Source of the DNA: Zingiber officinale
Lineage: Eukaryota; Streptophyta; Magnoliopsida; Zingiberales; Zingiberaceae
Assembly (NCBI RefSeq): GCF_018446385.1
Contig: NC_055998.1
Coordinates: forward strand, 23,367,173 to 23,431,172
DNA length: 64,000 bases
Direction: 5' to 3'
This document shows positions 12,465 through 24,477 of this stretch, piece after piece. How positions within the stretch are numbered: the stretch's first letter is position 1; the number at the start of each line of letters is the position of its first letter. A program made the translations under genes and the position numbers. A model generated the notes under the pieces. It was not told where the DNA came from. It worked only from the letters and a program-made list of their open reading frames with translations, and did not search any database.

Positions 12465-12745
12465 TTCCTGTGCCTGGCTTCACTTACCAAGACTTTCACC
12501 TAGCTTCACTCACTAGGATTTTCCTTCTGCCTAACTTCACTTACTAGGACTTCTCATTTGCCTGGCTTCACTCACCAGGACTTTCCATACTGCCTAGCTT
12601 CACTCACTAGGTCTTTCACCTGGCTTCACTCACCAGGATTTTCCAGCTGCCCAACTTCACTCACCGGCTCTTTCACCTGACTTCACTCACCAGGATTTTC
12701 CAGCTGCCTGGCTTCACTCACCAGGACTTTCTAGTCAAGTGTCTG
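12465..12745. repeat. Minisatellite with CTTCACTCACYAGGAYTTTC core
   Basis: About eight imperfect copies of a unit of 25-35 bp alternate between 'TAGCTTCACTCACTAGG' and 'TGGCTTCACTCACCAGG' forms. The same unit is found in LTR C (17500-17960) and the element D LTRs. Confidence 0.85.
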
Positions 12746-12928
12746 GTCAATCTTGTCCTACTTGACTCTCCTTCACAATCTCACCACATGAATAATCGCA
12801 CCTGCAATCTCCATGTCTTGTCTCCATGTATTGTCAAACATCGAAACCCAAACATCAAGATTCGAGCTTGACTCAATTCAAGCTCAGTCAACCAGGTCAA
12901 CCTTGACCTAAGGAATATTGCACCAACA

Positions 12929-13511
12929 AGAAGAACTCATCTAGAGAGGATTTCTCTAGATCCTTTGAAATGTAGAATGAGTCTACAATTGAGCTCCATG
13001 TTGAGTTTCTTGGGAAAGCATTGATGGCTTTCATTATGATGTCTCGGTTTGTAAGTGTTTCTCCTACACTTATTAGTCCATTTAAAATTTTCTTAATTCT
13101 AGAATGCAAAATTGATACATTTTCTCCTTTTTCACGTCTGATATTGGTGAGTTGAGTTCGAAGGAGGTCTCTTCTTGCTAATTTTGCTTCCGATGTTCCT
13201 TCATGAAGCTCAACTAGCTTTTCCCACAAGTCTTTGGCACTTGTGTAGTTTCCAATCCTAGTCATCTCTTGTTGGGGAAGAACACTTAGGAGGTGATGCA
13301 TTGCTCTTGAGTTTGCTACATGCTCTTCCCTTTACTTCTTGCTCCACCTTACTTTCTCAATTAACTTATTGTCTTGGTCCCTAGGCATCTCAAAATCATT
13401 TTCTATAATTATCATTATATTAAAATCCGTTTCGAAGAATACCTCCATCTTCTTCTTCAACTAAGAGAAGTCTCCTTCGAATTTGGGTGGATGGATGCTT
13501 GAGCCGACCAT
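12929..13511 (-). pseudogene. Element A gag, N-terminal UBN2 domain, broken
   Basis: The likely start codon is at 13511-13509 (MVGSSIHPPKFEGDF). The UBN2 capsid-like domain is clear: YTSAKDLWEKLVELHEGTSE, then a segment with LLRTQLTNIRREKGENVSIL and ending DLEKSSLDEFF at the insertion point. Stops interrupt the first part, near 13465 and 13330. The frame continues at 2131 on the far side of the inserted solo LTR. Gag would assemble the retrotransposon particle. Confidence 0.82.
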
Positions 13512-13559
13512 TTTATAATGTTGCTCTTCTTGGCGATTAGTCCAATCAAGAGCGTCCTT

Positions 13560-13571
13560 GCTCTGATACCA
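13560..13571 (-). other. Element A primer binding site
   Basis: The minus-strand reading is TGGTATCAGAGC, two bases inside the right LTR, matching initiator tRNA-Met. Confidence 0.9.
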
Positions 13572-13573
13572 CT

Positions 13574-14619
13574 TGTAAGTGATCAATGGCTGGCTAGATG
13601 GGGGGTTGGATAGCTAGGTCACCCCCAAATCAATTTCTTCTCTACAAGGTTAGTGCACAAGCGGAATATCCTAAAACTAAAACAATGAAAGCAAAGCAAG
13701 AATACAAACGCTAACATAATTCCTTTACGTGGCTCGAAGATTGCTTGCTCCTACTCCACAGCGTGTCCTTGAGGTGGGTGAACCCTTGATCTTTCGGTGG
13801 ATCAATCCCCGACAATCTCCAGCTAGAGCTTACTCCTTCTCGATAGAGTACAACCTCTCACAAATCACTCTTCTTCTTTTACAAGATAGAGATTAAGAAT
13901 AGGAAGAAGAGTATGGATTGGAAGCTTTGGGCAATGACTTAGGAGTTATTCAACAAGCATGAGTGACCTCCTTCAAGCCCCAAAGCTTCCTATAAATAAG
14001 AGGAGAGAGTTGATCATCATATCAACTCATCTTGGTACCAGTCGACTGACAAAACTATCAGTCGACTGGTGCTACCGTTGGAGGTAGCCAACGGCTATTT
14101 CGCAACACCAACGATTTGCCAACGGTCATTTACCAGTCGACTGGTAAAACTACCAGTCGACTGGTCACTTCTGGCTGAGCGAACAGAATGCTTCTGTTTG
14201 TTTCCAGTCGACTGGTGCAGTCAACTGCACCTGGTTACATACTCACACTCATCCTCTCCGGAGTCGCCCTTGAAGTTCTCTTCCTCGACCTTTGTCCCTC
14301 AGTTGCACTCGAGCCCGCGGCTCCTCTCCGTGCCATCCTTCACATTGCCTTGAAGTCCACTTCCCTCGGCTCCACTCCATTGCTCCTCATCCGGTGGTCC
14401 CTCGGATATCTTCCACACCATCCTTCACCGACTCAAGGATTCGAGCCCTAGGATGAACTTCCCAAGCTTAGCTACACCAAGCTCCTCATGTGTGTTTCAC
14501 CAAGTCCTACAAGACTCAAACACACATATCAAACACATATGAAAGTCTAACTTAAACTCTTTGACACACACATCAAAACCATGATCGTACCGATCAAACG
14601 TAAGTCGATTGCATCAACA
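13574..14619 (-). repeat. Element A 5' LTR
   Basis: It starts TGTAAGTGATCAATGG and ends GCATCAACA, 1046 bp. Its end matches window positions 1-108. It holds five GTCGAC-centred dyads at 14037-14215. Confidence 0.87.
14037..14215. repeat. Array of GTCGAC-centred dyads in LTR A
   Basis: Dyads sit at about 14037, 14057, 14132, 14152 and 14204. Two are the perfect 14-mer ACCAGTCGACTGGT. The first four form two pairs with centres about 20 bp apart, and the first pair is itself an inverted repeat. Confidence 0.9.
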
Positions 14620-15750
14620 AACCTATCTAGGCTTCCTATTAGTTATCAAGTCCTCCAGACCTAACTAGACTTCGGACTTGTGTTAGGTCTCATCAAGTCT
14701 TTTAGTTCTGGATACTTGGTAAACAAATTAGAACACATAACATCTATCTTTAACCTTTGTCATTTATCAAAATCTGAGTTTGATTATTAATGCTAACTAC
14801 ACCAAAAAAAACAAGCAGAATTTCACAATCGACATCACTGGGAGTCAAGAAGGGTGTTTCGTAGATTTTAGAATCGCTATTGAAACATCAAACAAGCAAG
14901 AAACAACTCAGTAGAAGAAACAAGCAAGAAACCAGAAATAAGCAGAATTTTACAATTGACATCACTAGCAATCAAGAAGGGTGTTTCGCAGATTTCAAAA
15001 TTGCTACTGAAACATCAAACAAGCAAGAAACAACTCACCGGCTCAAGGGATGCAATCTTGGTTGGAGAAGTAAACTATGGCTCCCGGCGGGAGATGGAGG
15101 CACCGGGAGAGCGAGCAAGGGAGGGAGGTTGCGCATACACGACGTCGGAGACAAGGCCAAGGAACTAACTAGGGCTCCCAGTGGACGAATCGACCAACTT
15201 CCTCTCGGAGGGTCTTATCACCCGAGGTGCCCTCCTCTAGTGCCACTTGGTGAGCTCTAAATAGGAATGTCATGACAGAGGGAAACAGAGAGATAGGAAG
15301 ACAGAAGAGAAGAAGTGCATGTAAGATTGAGATGAACGAGAAAAGAGGGGTGAATATTGTTTTTTTTTATTTTAAAAAATACTTTGGAAACTTGAGTACA
15401 CAGCAAAAAAACTAAGTCAGAATAACATGATGGAAAGTAAAAGTCTCATTTGTTTTTTACTTGATTTGTAGTCCAACGATTACTACTTCAAGGCCCACGA
15501 TTATTTGGACCGTGTCGATTGGGCAATCTACTAAAATCTCTTCCAAAAAATTTTTAGATACAGATATCGAATACACAAATGAAGAAAGTGTAACAATCTA
15601 CACTTTCTTTATGTAGTAATAAGTAAAACACAACATTAAAAATTTTTACTGACATTTGTAGTAGTTGACGATCATAGCTCGAGGTTGGTGTAATAGATTT
15701 GTAGCACAATAGAATCAACTTGGAAACTTGTAAAGAAGTGATATTGAAAG
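14620..15750. other. Repeat-derived spacer with a tandem duplication
   Basis: The first 180 bases resemble LTR-type sequence. A 100-bp segment at 14811-14911 is repeated at 14938-15037 (period about 127, containing AAACATCAAACAAGCAAGAA). A GC-rich stretch at 15040-15260 is open in one frame, but I recognise no protein in it. The rest shows nothing. Confidence 0.5.
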
Positions 15751-16189
15751 TGTTGGATCGAGTGGACCGGTTAGAGGGGGTGAATAGATGACCTGCGATT
15801 AAAATCACAATTTCTCTTGCTTTTATCTTAGCAAAGACACATTAATTAATTGATTAAAAATAACATAAAAGAAATAAGAGGTCAGGAATTACTTGGTTAC
15901 AACCTGGTGATTGTTAATCTAATATAATAGAAAGCTCACTAAAAAGAACTCCTTCTTCGATCAAGATTGGAGGTGGAGTAGCCCCTTACATCAGTTGAAC
16001 GTACAAGAAATGAATACAGAAGTTTAAGAACATGTGTGTTTTTTACAACTAACTTTAGGGCTCTATTTGTAGCTCAACGGTTAAAGTGACCATTTTGATA
16101 ATGTGGCAGTTCAGAGCACCTCGAATAGTTGGAGGTATCTCCAAGTGGATAAAATTTTATCTATGTAATGTTTATATATTTGATCTAGC

Positions 16190-17050
16190 ATCATCGGAGG
16201 CACCTCGGTTCACCGAAGGCACCTCGATTGTTCCTTACGTGGATTCTCACTTCTTATCTGTGTTGCAACGGTTTTGAGCATCGGAGGCTCCTCCAGTTGA
16301 TCTAAGATGCTTCAGCTACTGTTCATCGGAGGCGCCTCCAGTTAACTAAGGCACCTTAGGTCACTTCCACAACAGCTGCTCTGTTGGGCATCCAAGGCGC
16401 CTTGGGTCTTCAGATCTTCATGGTCAACTTTTGAGTTAATCATCTTCTGACTCTGCTCAATTGGGTGATGCTCTGATCGTCTAAAGTTGAGATAACCCAA
16501 ACCCAACTCTGACATTCTCCTTAAACAAGCTTCCTTCCTAGTTTCTCATCCCTCGAAACGCTCCGTGTGTATCCTTCTCGCTCCACCGGTGTATTCTTTC
16601 ATAGCTCCTCGTCCCTCAGATGCACTGAGCCCGTCGACTCCCTTTCTATGTCATCATTCTTGCTCATCGCATTTTCCACTTAACTTTTTTTCTTCCTAAG
16701 TTTCTACATACTTAGACACTAGGCATCAAATACACACATGACTTAACTTAACTCGATTGATCACATCAAAATTAACCTGATGTAATTACAAAAAGAGGTG
16801 GACGAATGGTTCTTTTATACTGTATTGGGGGCACCTCCAATGAACCAGGGTGCCTCCAATGGTGTTGATCCATTCGGAAACTTTGTTGTTTATCCACTTG
16901 AGGGTGTCTCCAATCATCTAAGAGTACCTCCAGTCCTATCTGAGGTGCCTCTAATCAACCCAAGGTGCCTCTAATGACTGAAACTTCATCTTCGCAAAAG
17001 CACCTCCATCCATCTAGCGCTTCCAATCAGTCGAGGCGCCTCGAACACTA
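16190..17050. repeat. Array of GGCGCC-type dyads in LTR C
   Basis: Copies of GGAGGCGCCTCC, GGAGGCACCTCG, AAGGCGCCTT and decayed relatives occur, mostly as pairs about 20-22 bp centre to centre. Examples are GGAGGCACCTCG/GAAGGCACCTCG near 16195-16225 and GGAGGCGCCTCC/AAGGCACCTT near 16327-16355. Decay is heavier than in LTRs A and B; many CG cores have become CA or TG. Confidence 0.75.
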
Positions 17051-17499
17051 TTCATCCAAGTTTCATATTTGTTTACTCCAAGTTCTTGCAAAACGTGTTA
17101 GTCCAAAAATAACAAAGATATCTGTAAAATAGAGTTAGCATATATAATTAAATTATGAATTAGATCATGTCTAGCACAACCAGGATCTAGTCTTGGTTTC
17201 AACTTAGATTTCCAAAATGAATTTAAGTTAGACCAACACCTACAGTCTCATTAGGACTCGTTCTTACTGGATCTCTTTCCTCTAGTTATTTACTTGACCT
17301 TACCTGTCAAATATTTTATCCTCCAAACCTATTTAAAATTTCTTTAGTCCTGCTTAGTGTCTGATTAACCTAATTAATTAAGATTTTTCTGCAACACCAA
17401 GTTAGCACAATAGATATAAAATATCAAAGTAAAGCAATGTTAGCAGTATTCAAAATTTGCTAGTGTAGTCGACTGCACTTTCGCACATGCTTAGAGTTG

Positions 17500-17960
17500 A
17501 CTCTACCAAGACTTCTCATTACCCAGGGTTACCTCCCTTAAGGGTTTTCCACTGTCTAACTTCACTCACTAGGACTTTCCACCGTCTAATTTCACTCATT
17601 AAGGCTTTTACTACCTAACTTTACTCACTAGAATTTTTATCGCTTAGCTTCACTCGCCATGACTTTTACCATATAGTTTCACTCACTAGGGCCTAGCTTC
17701 ACTCACTAATACTTTCACCATTGACTTTACTTACTAGAACTTTCACCACCTAGTTTCACTTACTAAGACCTAGCTTCACTTACTAGGACTTTCACCGCCT
17801 AGCTTCACTCATCAGGATTTTCACCACCTGACTTCACTCATTAGAATCTAGTTTCACTCATTAGGACTTTCATAGCCTGACTTCACTCACCAGGACTTTC
17901 ATCACCTGTCTTCACTCATTAAGGATTAACTTCTTTCACTAAGATTTTTCATTGTTAGTC
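17500..17960. repeat. Minisatellite with CTTCACTCACTAGGACTTTC core in LTR C
   Basis: About fourteen imperfect copies of the same 25-35 bp unit are found in solo LTR B and element D. Confidence 0.82.
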
Positions 17961-18113
17961 ATCCGATCAACCTTTAACTTAAGTAAACTTCTCTCTTGCT
18001 AGTCATCTGGTTAATCTGACTAGACTTTTCTTTGGTTGTGTCAATATTGACCAAACTCCATTAAATATATTGACAAACAAATATGAAAACATCGGAGGTC
18101 GATTGTATTAACA

Positions 18114-20544
18114 ATGCAAAGCAACAATCGATGAACATGGGGAAGAGAGGAGAAATCGCATGAGGAAGAGAGGAGAAGTTGCAATTTAGGGAAAAAGAAG
18201 AGCCGCGTGAGAGAGAACTACGTGAGGAGAGAATTAAGATTTCTAATACTCTTGATAGTTTTATTCGGTTTGACAGAAAAAGATTAGTTTATCCGATTTA
18301 ATTTAATTTTGATTTTTAAAATTGAAACTAAATTGATTAAACTGACATAAACGATATTTAAAAAAAACTAAATTTTCAAATAAACAGAATCAAAATTTTA
18401 GATTTCATTCGTTTGATCGATTAATTTGGTTTAACACAAAATTTTGCTCGTCCATGACAGCAAACGATAAGTGGCCTGGCGTTGGGTTGCATGTAGCTGG
18501 CTCTAGGTATGGTAATTTCATCCGAATTCGATGGAGGATTCGATATTTGACCCAAATGGAGAAGGGTATGGAGGGACTATCAATACCCGATACCCGATCC
18601 GAATACCCGATTAAATAATATATATACATATATTAAAAAAAAAATATTTTTCCAAAATCAACTTACTATTTTTATTGATATTAGGAGGAGACTATATAGA
18701 TGTTTAATCTATTTTTTAAATTATATATATATATTTTTAATAGGTTGTTAATTTTAATATATTTTTGCTGAATAATAATAGTTGGATAAAAAGAAGAAAA
18801 ATTATAACTATAGAAGATATCTTATCATTTAATGGGTATGAGTATACTCATCGGAGATCCTATACCCGATAGATATAAAGACGAAGGATATAAAATTCGA
18901 TTCAAACTCGACTCATTATTATCCCTAACCGACCCCAGGTAGGAGAGGGGGTCGGTAGAAGAGGGAGGAAGAAGAGGCGAAGCTGTAATTTCAATGTCAC
19001 ATGAGCCAATTACATGACTACCTCACTGTTCGATCTATTTTATTTTTTTTGATATATCAATCCTAATTTTTAATTTTTTATTAATCGGACTTATTCAATA
19101 GGAAGTGCGATTTCTTAACGGTTACCGTGTAACATGTGCAATAATATTAAAATTATAATAGTTATGATTTTCTATTATAAGATAGACTTGTTCACTTAAT
19201 ATTTATATGGTAATAATATGAAATCATAGTTACTATAATATAAATTTATCATATTAAACAATATTTATATTGTAATCATAATTATCCAACACAGACTTAT
19301 GATGTTCACATAATTATCAACTAGTGAAATTGACCTGCTAAAAAATCAAAAATCGATAGAACAATACGTACATTTGAGGATAGCTCTGTATTTGTATAAG
19401 GGAGTTGAAGGGATAAAATGTTTTTTCGAATAGTATTATCAAATACATCAATTCATGATGAGACAGGTCAATTTATCAAAGATCCTTCGTATGATGGGGA
19501 GGGATGGGTCGGCCTACCATCTTGACAGATTGGGAAATCTTTAACCTAATTCAATGTGGGTTAGATGGAACATCTCTGTAAAAAAATAGAAAAACATATT
19601 AAATATAAAAAATTAAAAATTTTAAATTTGAATTATGAATTATGTGAATCATGCCCACAGATGTATTGAGTTTTTTATTACGCTCTATTTAAAGAAATTT
19701 TTTTTACAAATACGTTATAATTAAAAATCAAACTATGAATATCTATGTGATAATTTAAATATCCTACTTAATACCAAAATCCTTTTAAATTGACAAAATT
19801 AAAATTCAATCGGTTTAAATAATTATTGGAGGGGTCAATCCGGATCAAGACGGTTCTAACTTTCATTAAAAGAAAGTAAAATGATTATGAAATCTCTTTT
19901 ATTTTTTACCGAAGATAAAAGAATATTTATGATATCAAATTATATTATATTTTAATAATTTTAAAATGTTTTTTTAATGAAACGGATAATGAGAGGTTTC
20001 TACCGTTATAAAATCACTCAGGCGCGTTAGGTAGGCAGTCAGTGAGTCGTCGGTGTGCATAAAGTCCACCATCCAACAGACTTCTTCCTAATTCGCCTCC
20101 GAATTTGTCAATTATAATTTAGTCCTCATGAAAAATAATTTTGCACTTTCCAAATCATAAATGGTCCCGAGTGTTATCTACAAAATGAGTTGGTAATTAA
20201 AATTACAGATTATAATTTATAAATTTCATCTCGATTATTTCTTCAGGTTAAAGGTTTAAAATGTAAAATTGGTGCAAGGGCGTCCTTTTGCCTTTTGACC
20301 CTTCTCCCTCTCCAATAAAATAGCGAGCTGCAAGCTTTCAGCCTTCCCCTCCTCTCTAACATCCGTTTTATCTTCTCCCGTCCCAGATCCGATCGAATCG
20401 CCGGATTTTCTCGCTCCGAGGACCGATCTCGATCACCGGGATAGGGCGACGAGCGCTCCGATCCGAGAACTTCGGAGCCTGCTCCCTCCATCGATCCGCG
20501 CATCCCCTCGTAGATCCGGAGGCGGCGAAGAGGATCCGGAGGCG
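18114..20544. other. Intergenic, AT-rich; upstream region of the translocator gene
   Basis: No gene was found. 18480-18945 has repeated ACCCGAT-type words (AATACCCGATACCCGATCC) and ends TTATTATCCCTAACC, which looks like a decayed short transposon, but I could not define matching ends. The last 300 bases turn pyrimidine- and GC-rich and probably hold the promoter and 5' UTR of the next gene. No TATA box can be named with confidence. Confidence 0.45.
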
Positions 20545-22748
20545 ATGAGCGGGAAGGCGGCGGCAGCGATGTCGCCGGCGCAGTCGAATGGGCAGTTATT
20601 CACCATCGGGCTTGTCACCGCGTGGTACTCCTCCAACATCGGGGTGCTCCTCCTCAACAAGTACCTGCTCAGCAACTACGGGTTTAAGTACCCGATCTTC
20701 CTCACCATGTGTCACATGACGGCCTGCTCCCTCTTTAGCTACGTCGCCATCGCCTGGCTCAAGATCGTGCCGATGCAGTTCATCCGGTCGCGCGTCCAGT
20801 TCATGAAGATCGCTGCCCTCAGCCTCGTCTTCTGCGGTTCGGTGGTTAGCGGAAACGTGTCGCTCCGGTACCTACCCGTTTCGTTCAACCAGGCGGTCGG
20901 CGCTACCACGCCCTTCTTCACCGCCGTCTTCGCGTACCTTATGACTCTCCGGCGGGAATCGTGGGTCACCTACATTACCCTTATTCCCGTCGTCACCGGT
21001 GTCATTATAGCTAGTGGGGTGAGTACTTTGCATATGCCCATTGATATATGTGATTCATCAGAGAGATACCCACAGTTCTCAGGAATGTTTGATTCATGTC
21101 TATTTTAGATAACTTGTTTGTTTGCAGATCATCTCCTCTGTCACACTCATTTAGTTTCAATTTCGAATGGCCAATAGGTATTAGATAAGCTTATGGTTCA
21201 TGGTTTATCGTTTCATATTCTCGTCTTTTATTGCCCTTGACTTGGCTTCCTATGTTAAATAGTTGTTACAATGATGTTAATTGACTATTTCTTATATTGG
21301 TTGACTAGTGGGCTTGGGATTGATAGAATAGTTTGTTCTGCCCTGCTATTTTGTAGTTACATGACCATGTATTATTTGGTTGCCTACATTGGCTGTTCAA
21401 AGTTGATTGTCTGATTGAAAGGTGCTTTGTTATGCCTTTGACTTCATTCTATGTTCTAATAGTGCTTGTGTTGTAGCGCAAAAGTTTCTTAAACATTCGA
21501 CTAGATATCCATGCTGACACTATGATGGATTAACCTTGTAGGGGGAGCCAAGCTTTCATTTGTTTGGTTTCATTATGTGTATTGGTGCTACTGCTGCTAG
21601 GGCACTTAAGTCAGTGTTGCAGGGAATTTTGATGTCCTCTGAAGGGTGAGCTATCAATTCCCTTGAAAATTCAAAAAATTAAAAAAAAAAAAAAAGACAG
21701 GTTTTCTTAACCACTTATTTTCTTGTACAGGGAAAAGTTGAACTCTATGAATCTCCTTCTATATATGGCTCCAATCGCAGTTGTTTTTTTACTTCCTGCA
21801 ACAATTATAATGGAGGAAAATGTGGTTGGTACCACAATAGCACTTGCTAGACAAGATTTCAAGATTATATGGTATCTCCTGTTCAACTCTTCTTTGGCCT
21901 ACTTTGTGAACTTGACCAATTTCCTGGTCACCAAACATACGAGCCCTTTGACCCTTCAGGTACACCTTGTTCAATGTTTTGTTCATGAATATTAAATTAT
22001 GAACTCATTTTGAGAAATTTCATTGCTGGAACTCAATAGATTTTATAGTTTAGAAGAATTAGATTGATTAGAGTCAAATGTGTAAGATTTTAAGAATGGA
22101 GGGAAGTCAAAGAAAATAATTTTTATTAATGTAATTATAATTTACTTTATTAGAATGTCATATTGACATTATCATGCATAAGTTAGAGAAAGGATCCATG
22201 AAACAGACTCAAAGTTGTTTGAAATCCAAATTGATCATTTTGTCAGTAGTAATTCTAGCATTTGGAGACAAGGAGCCAACCCTGCAAACTAATGAATTGA
22301 TTAATCATCTAAAATCTTGAAACACAGCTGAGAGAGGACACAAGAAGATTTGAGGTGGTACATGATCCCTTAATATTCTTCATCAAGCCTTAAAGTCACA
22401 AAACCCAAAGTATTTCAGGCAATCAGAGTGACTATATTTTGTTTGCTTGATTACTACATTTAATTCTATTACAACCAACACAAAATATATTAAATAACTG
22501 TATTAATCTAATTAAGTTGAAAAGTTTTGATCACAATATGATTCTAACAGGTAGCTGAGTTGATACTAATCTTGTTTTTTTTTCTTTCCATAAAGGTTCT
22601 CGGAAATGCAAAAGGAGCTGTGGCTGTGGTCATCTCAATCTTAATATTCAGGAACCCAGTCTCCGTTACAGGAATGGCTGGTTACACACTGACCATTATT
22701 GGTGTAATTCTCTACAGTGAGTCGAAGAAGCGTAACAAGGGAAGTTAA
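20545..22748 (+). CDS. Sugar-phosphate/nucleotide-sugar translocator (TPT/NST family, At3g11320/At5g05820-like)
   Basis: There are four exons: 20545-21018, 21542-21645, 21731-21959 and 22596-22748. All have GT-AG introns and the phases join, giving 319 residues. The protein is a multi-span membrane transporter of the triose-phosphate translocator superfamily. Visible family blocks are [20 protein letters not shown] (residues about 27-46), [44 protein letters not shown], then [24 protein letters not shown] and the C-terminal [16 protein letters not shown]. The tail KKRNKGS is basic. Length matches the Arabidopsis relatives (about 308 residues). The start is chosen because the conserved core follows after 15-20 residues. 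Relatives lack a plastid transit peptide, which suggests Golgi/ER; the substrate cannot be told from sequence. Exon 1 is strongly GC-rich and later exons are not. Confidence 0.93.
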
Positions 22749-24477
22749 TCCTAGCAGCTATTAGCCTAGTCCTCACCGGTACTTGTGACCCCATAACATA
22801 TTGGATCACAAGGAATGAATTGAAGTCTCTTTTGTACCATTTATAAGCCAAATAGTGTGCTCAGAGGAAGATAATTTGTTTGTTAGATGCGTTGTTTACA
22901 TCAAGTTGGTAAGCATTCTGGGCCTTCATCATCTTGTTATACACACAATTATACATTCTAAATTTTTTGTAAGAGTATTGTTCTATCTATAAATTTCGCC
23001 GCAATCATATTATTGATCTAAACTACAATTTGTTCTCGGTTGATCATATTATATTCCTGATGTGTGAGGTACCCAATTGTAGCCAATGATTTTTTTTGCA
23101 TCCTGACGGCTTAAGTATCCGCTAAGATCCGGCCCAGATTTTGCTCCTAATTTAACCTATATGTTGATTCATATCATTCACGTGTATGTTGATTCATTTC
23201 ATTGTGTTATTATATTCTTGTTACATGTATATCTCATCCTTTACATAGAGGATTTCTTTATAGGATCAAATGTAACCAGTACAGTTAGCTCTTACAATAT
23301 AGTTGCAAATGACTTGAAGATTTATTCGGTAGATATCATTTCATTAATAAGGAAAAACAAATAAAGCCAATCAATCATTCAGCAATTCAGGAGAACTACT
23401 GTATGCAATCCAAGAGAATGCTTCTGCTAATCCTTCAACTTACTACTATCATTCTATTTTAAACATTGCAATCCAAGAAATTCGTAACTTCGAAACCAAT
23501 CGACGACTTGTTATTGTTAAGCTTAAACCACGATAATGTTAGTTATGACGCAATGTTTTTTGTTTACAATGGAATTCAATCTCATCGCAACCACTTCCAT
23601 CAATTGAACTCATACCATCACATAGGTTGTGTGGGCAATTCGGACTAGGCTAAGAGGATTGATCTTCCAGATGTCTCAGCCTGTGACCCAAAAGCATTGC
23701 ACAAGAAAGAGATTACCGAAAGGGCTAGAGAAGTTAGTGTAGCTTAATAACAGTTTTGAGACAATCCACATGGAAAAGTTAACTTCGTTATCTATGAATT
23801 ACATTGCATTCATGAATTAGCGAATTGAAACCATACATTGGGCAAGATATTAAACACTGATCTATTTGTTAGAAACAATATCCCAGCTGACTATTTCCTT
23901 ATAATCTAAGTTATTGCAATCATGGATAAGAGAATTAACATCCTAAAATTGACAGGTTATTATACGGTGTTTTGTTAGATTGAGGCGTTATCATTCAGCT
24001 TACAACTATCGGGCAATTTAGAATAACCATACTAATAGAGTTTGCAATACAAAGTTCGAGTAAAAGTAAAGACACCTAAAGGGAAAGAATAGAAGATCCT
24101 GTCAATAAAAATAGTGGGTAGAATGGTGCAGCTAGATCAGATTCAAAAACCAGAACCTAGGCATTGTTTGTTTCAAAAACATGGAAACAAGATATGGTCA
24201 GTCAAAATAAGTGAAAATGAGACTAAAACTATAACCGTTGCTCGTATTACTCCTAGAAGTACTGATAATAACCAAAGCTAGAATCACTTAATGCAAGCGA
24301 TAACTACTTATCCTTATGTTGCTACTGCTACTAAATCAGTTTGTAGCATTAACAACTCAAAAATCTCATTGAAAAGCAATCTGATTGTCAACAAAAAAGG
24401 GCAGAAGCAGCATTGCAAATGAAGAAGCTATATAGAACCATGCACTGAAAGATAATGTCTTTACCAGAGAAACGACT
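22749..24477. other. Intergenic between convergent genes
   Basis: It holds the 3' ends of the translocator (plus) and TOP6A (minus). It is AT-rich with no supported gene or repeat; short reading frames here are not protein-like. Confidence 0.5.

Larger units (their letters stand above)
11815..12928. repeat. Solo LTR B, right part
   Basis: It resumes after the Copia site duplication with AAGATCTGAGATGAAA, the same sequence that follows the equivalent point in the element D LTR at 56871. It ends ATTGCACCAACA, then AGAAG (12929-12933) repeats the duplication seen at 2127-2131. No internal element region is attached, so this is a solo LTR left by LTR-LTR recombination. It holds the ATCGAT dyad array and a minisatellite. 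Confidence 0.88.
1..14619 (-). mobile_element. Element A: gag-only LTR retrotransposon, left end outside the window
   Basis: The sequence at 1-108 matches the end of the right LTR (13574-14619), so both are LTRs of one minus-strand element. A primer binding site follows the right LTR, a polypurine tract abuts the left one, and a gag gene lies between. No protease, integrase or reverse transcriptase of this element was found: between the end of gag (1128) and the PPT there is only non-coding DNA. The element is therefore probably non-autonomous (gag-only). Its gag is split by solo LTR B (2132-12928), which is itself split by a Copia element. The left LTR runs off the window, so its site duplication cannot be tested; the right flank begins AACCT. 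Confidence 0.8.
15751..18113. repeat. LTR C, probable solo LTR
   Basis: It opens TGTTGGATCGAGTGGACCGGT..GGGGGTGAATAG and closes GATTGTATTAACA, like the starts and ends of LTRs A, B and D, but the body differs. No primer site, polypurine tract or coding region flanks it. The flanks GAAAG and ATGCA do not match, so no site duplication is visible and the ends may come from recombination between elements. Confidence 0.65.

Noticed and set aside
12465-12745. CRISPR-like direct repeats
   Set aside because: Units are imperfect, have no unique spacers and sit in a plant LTR; a minisatellite explains them.
14880-15260. 126-residue open frame
   Set aside because: Half of it is a tandem duplication and the other half is GC-rich without a recognisable domain or start context.
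15751-18113. LTR C as a full retrotransposon
   Set aside because: No second LTR, primer site, PPT or coding region was found, and the flanking five bases do not match.
23161-23648. Small open frames between the translocator and TOP6A
   Set aside because: Short, AT-driven, no conserved motifs and no splice-linked partners.
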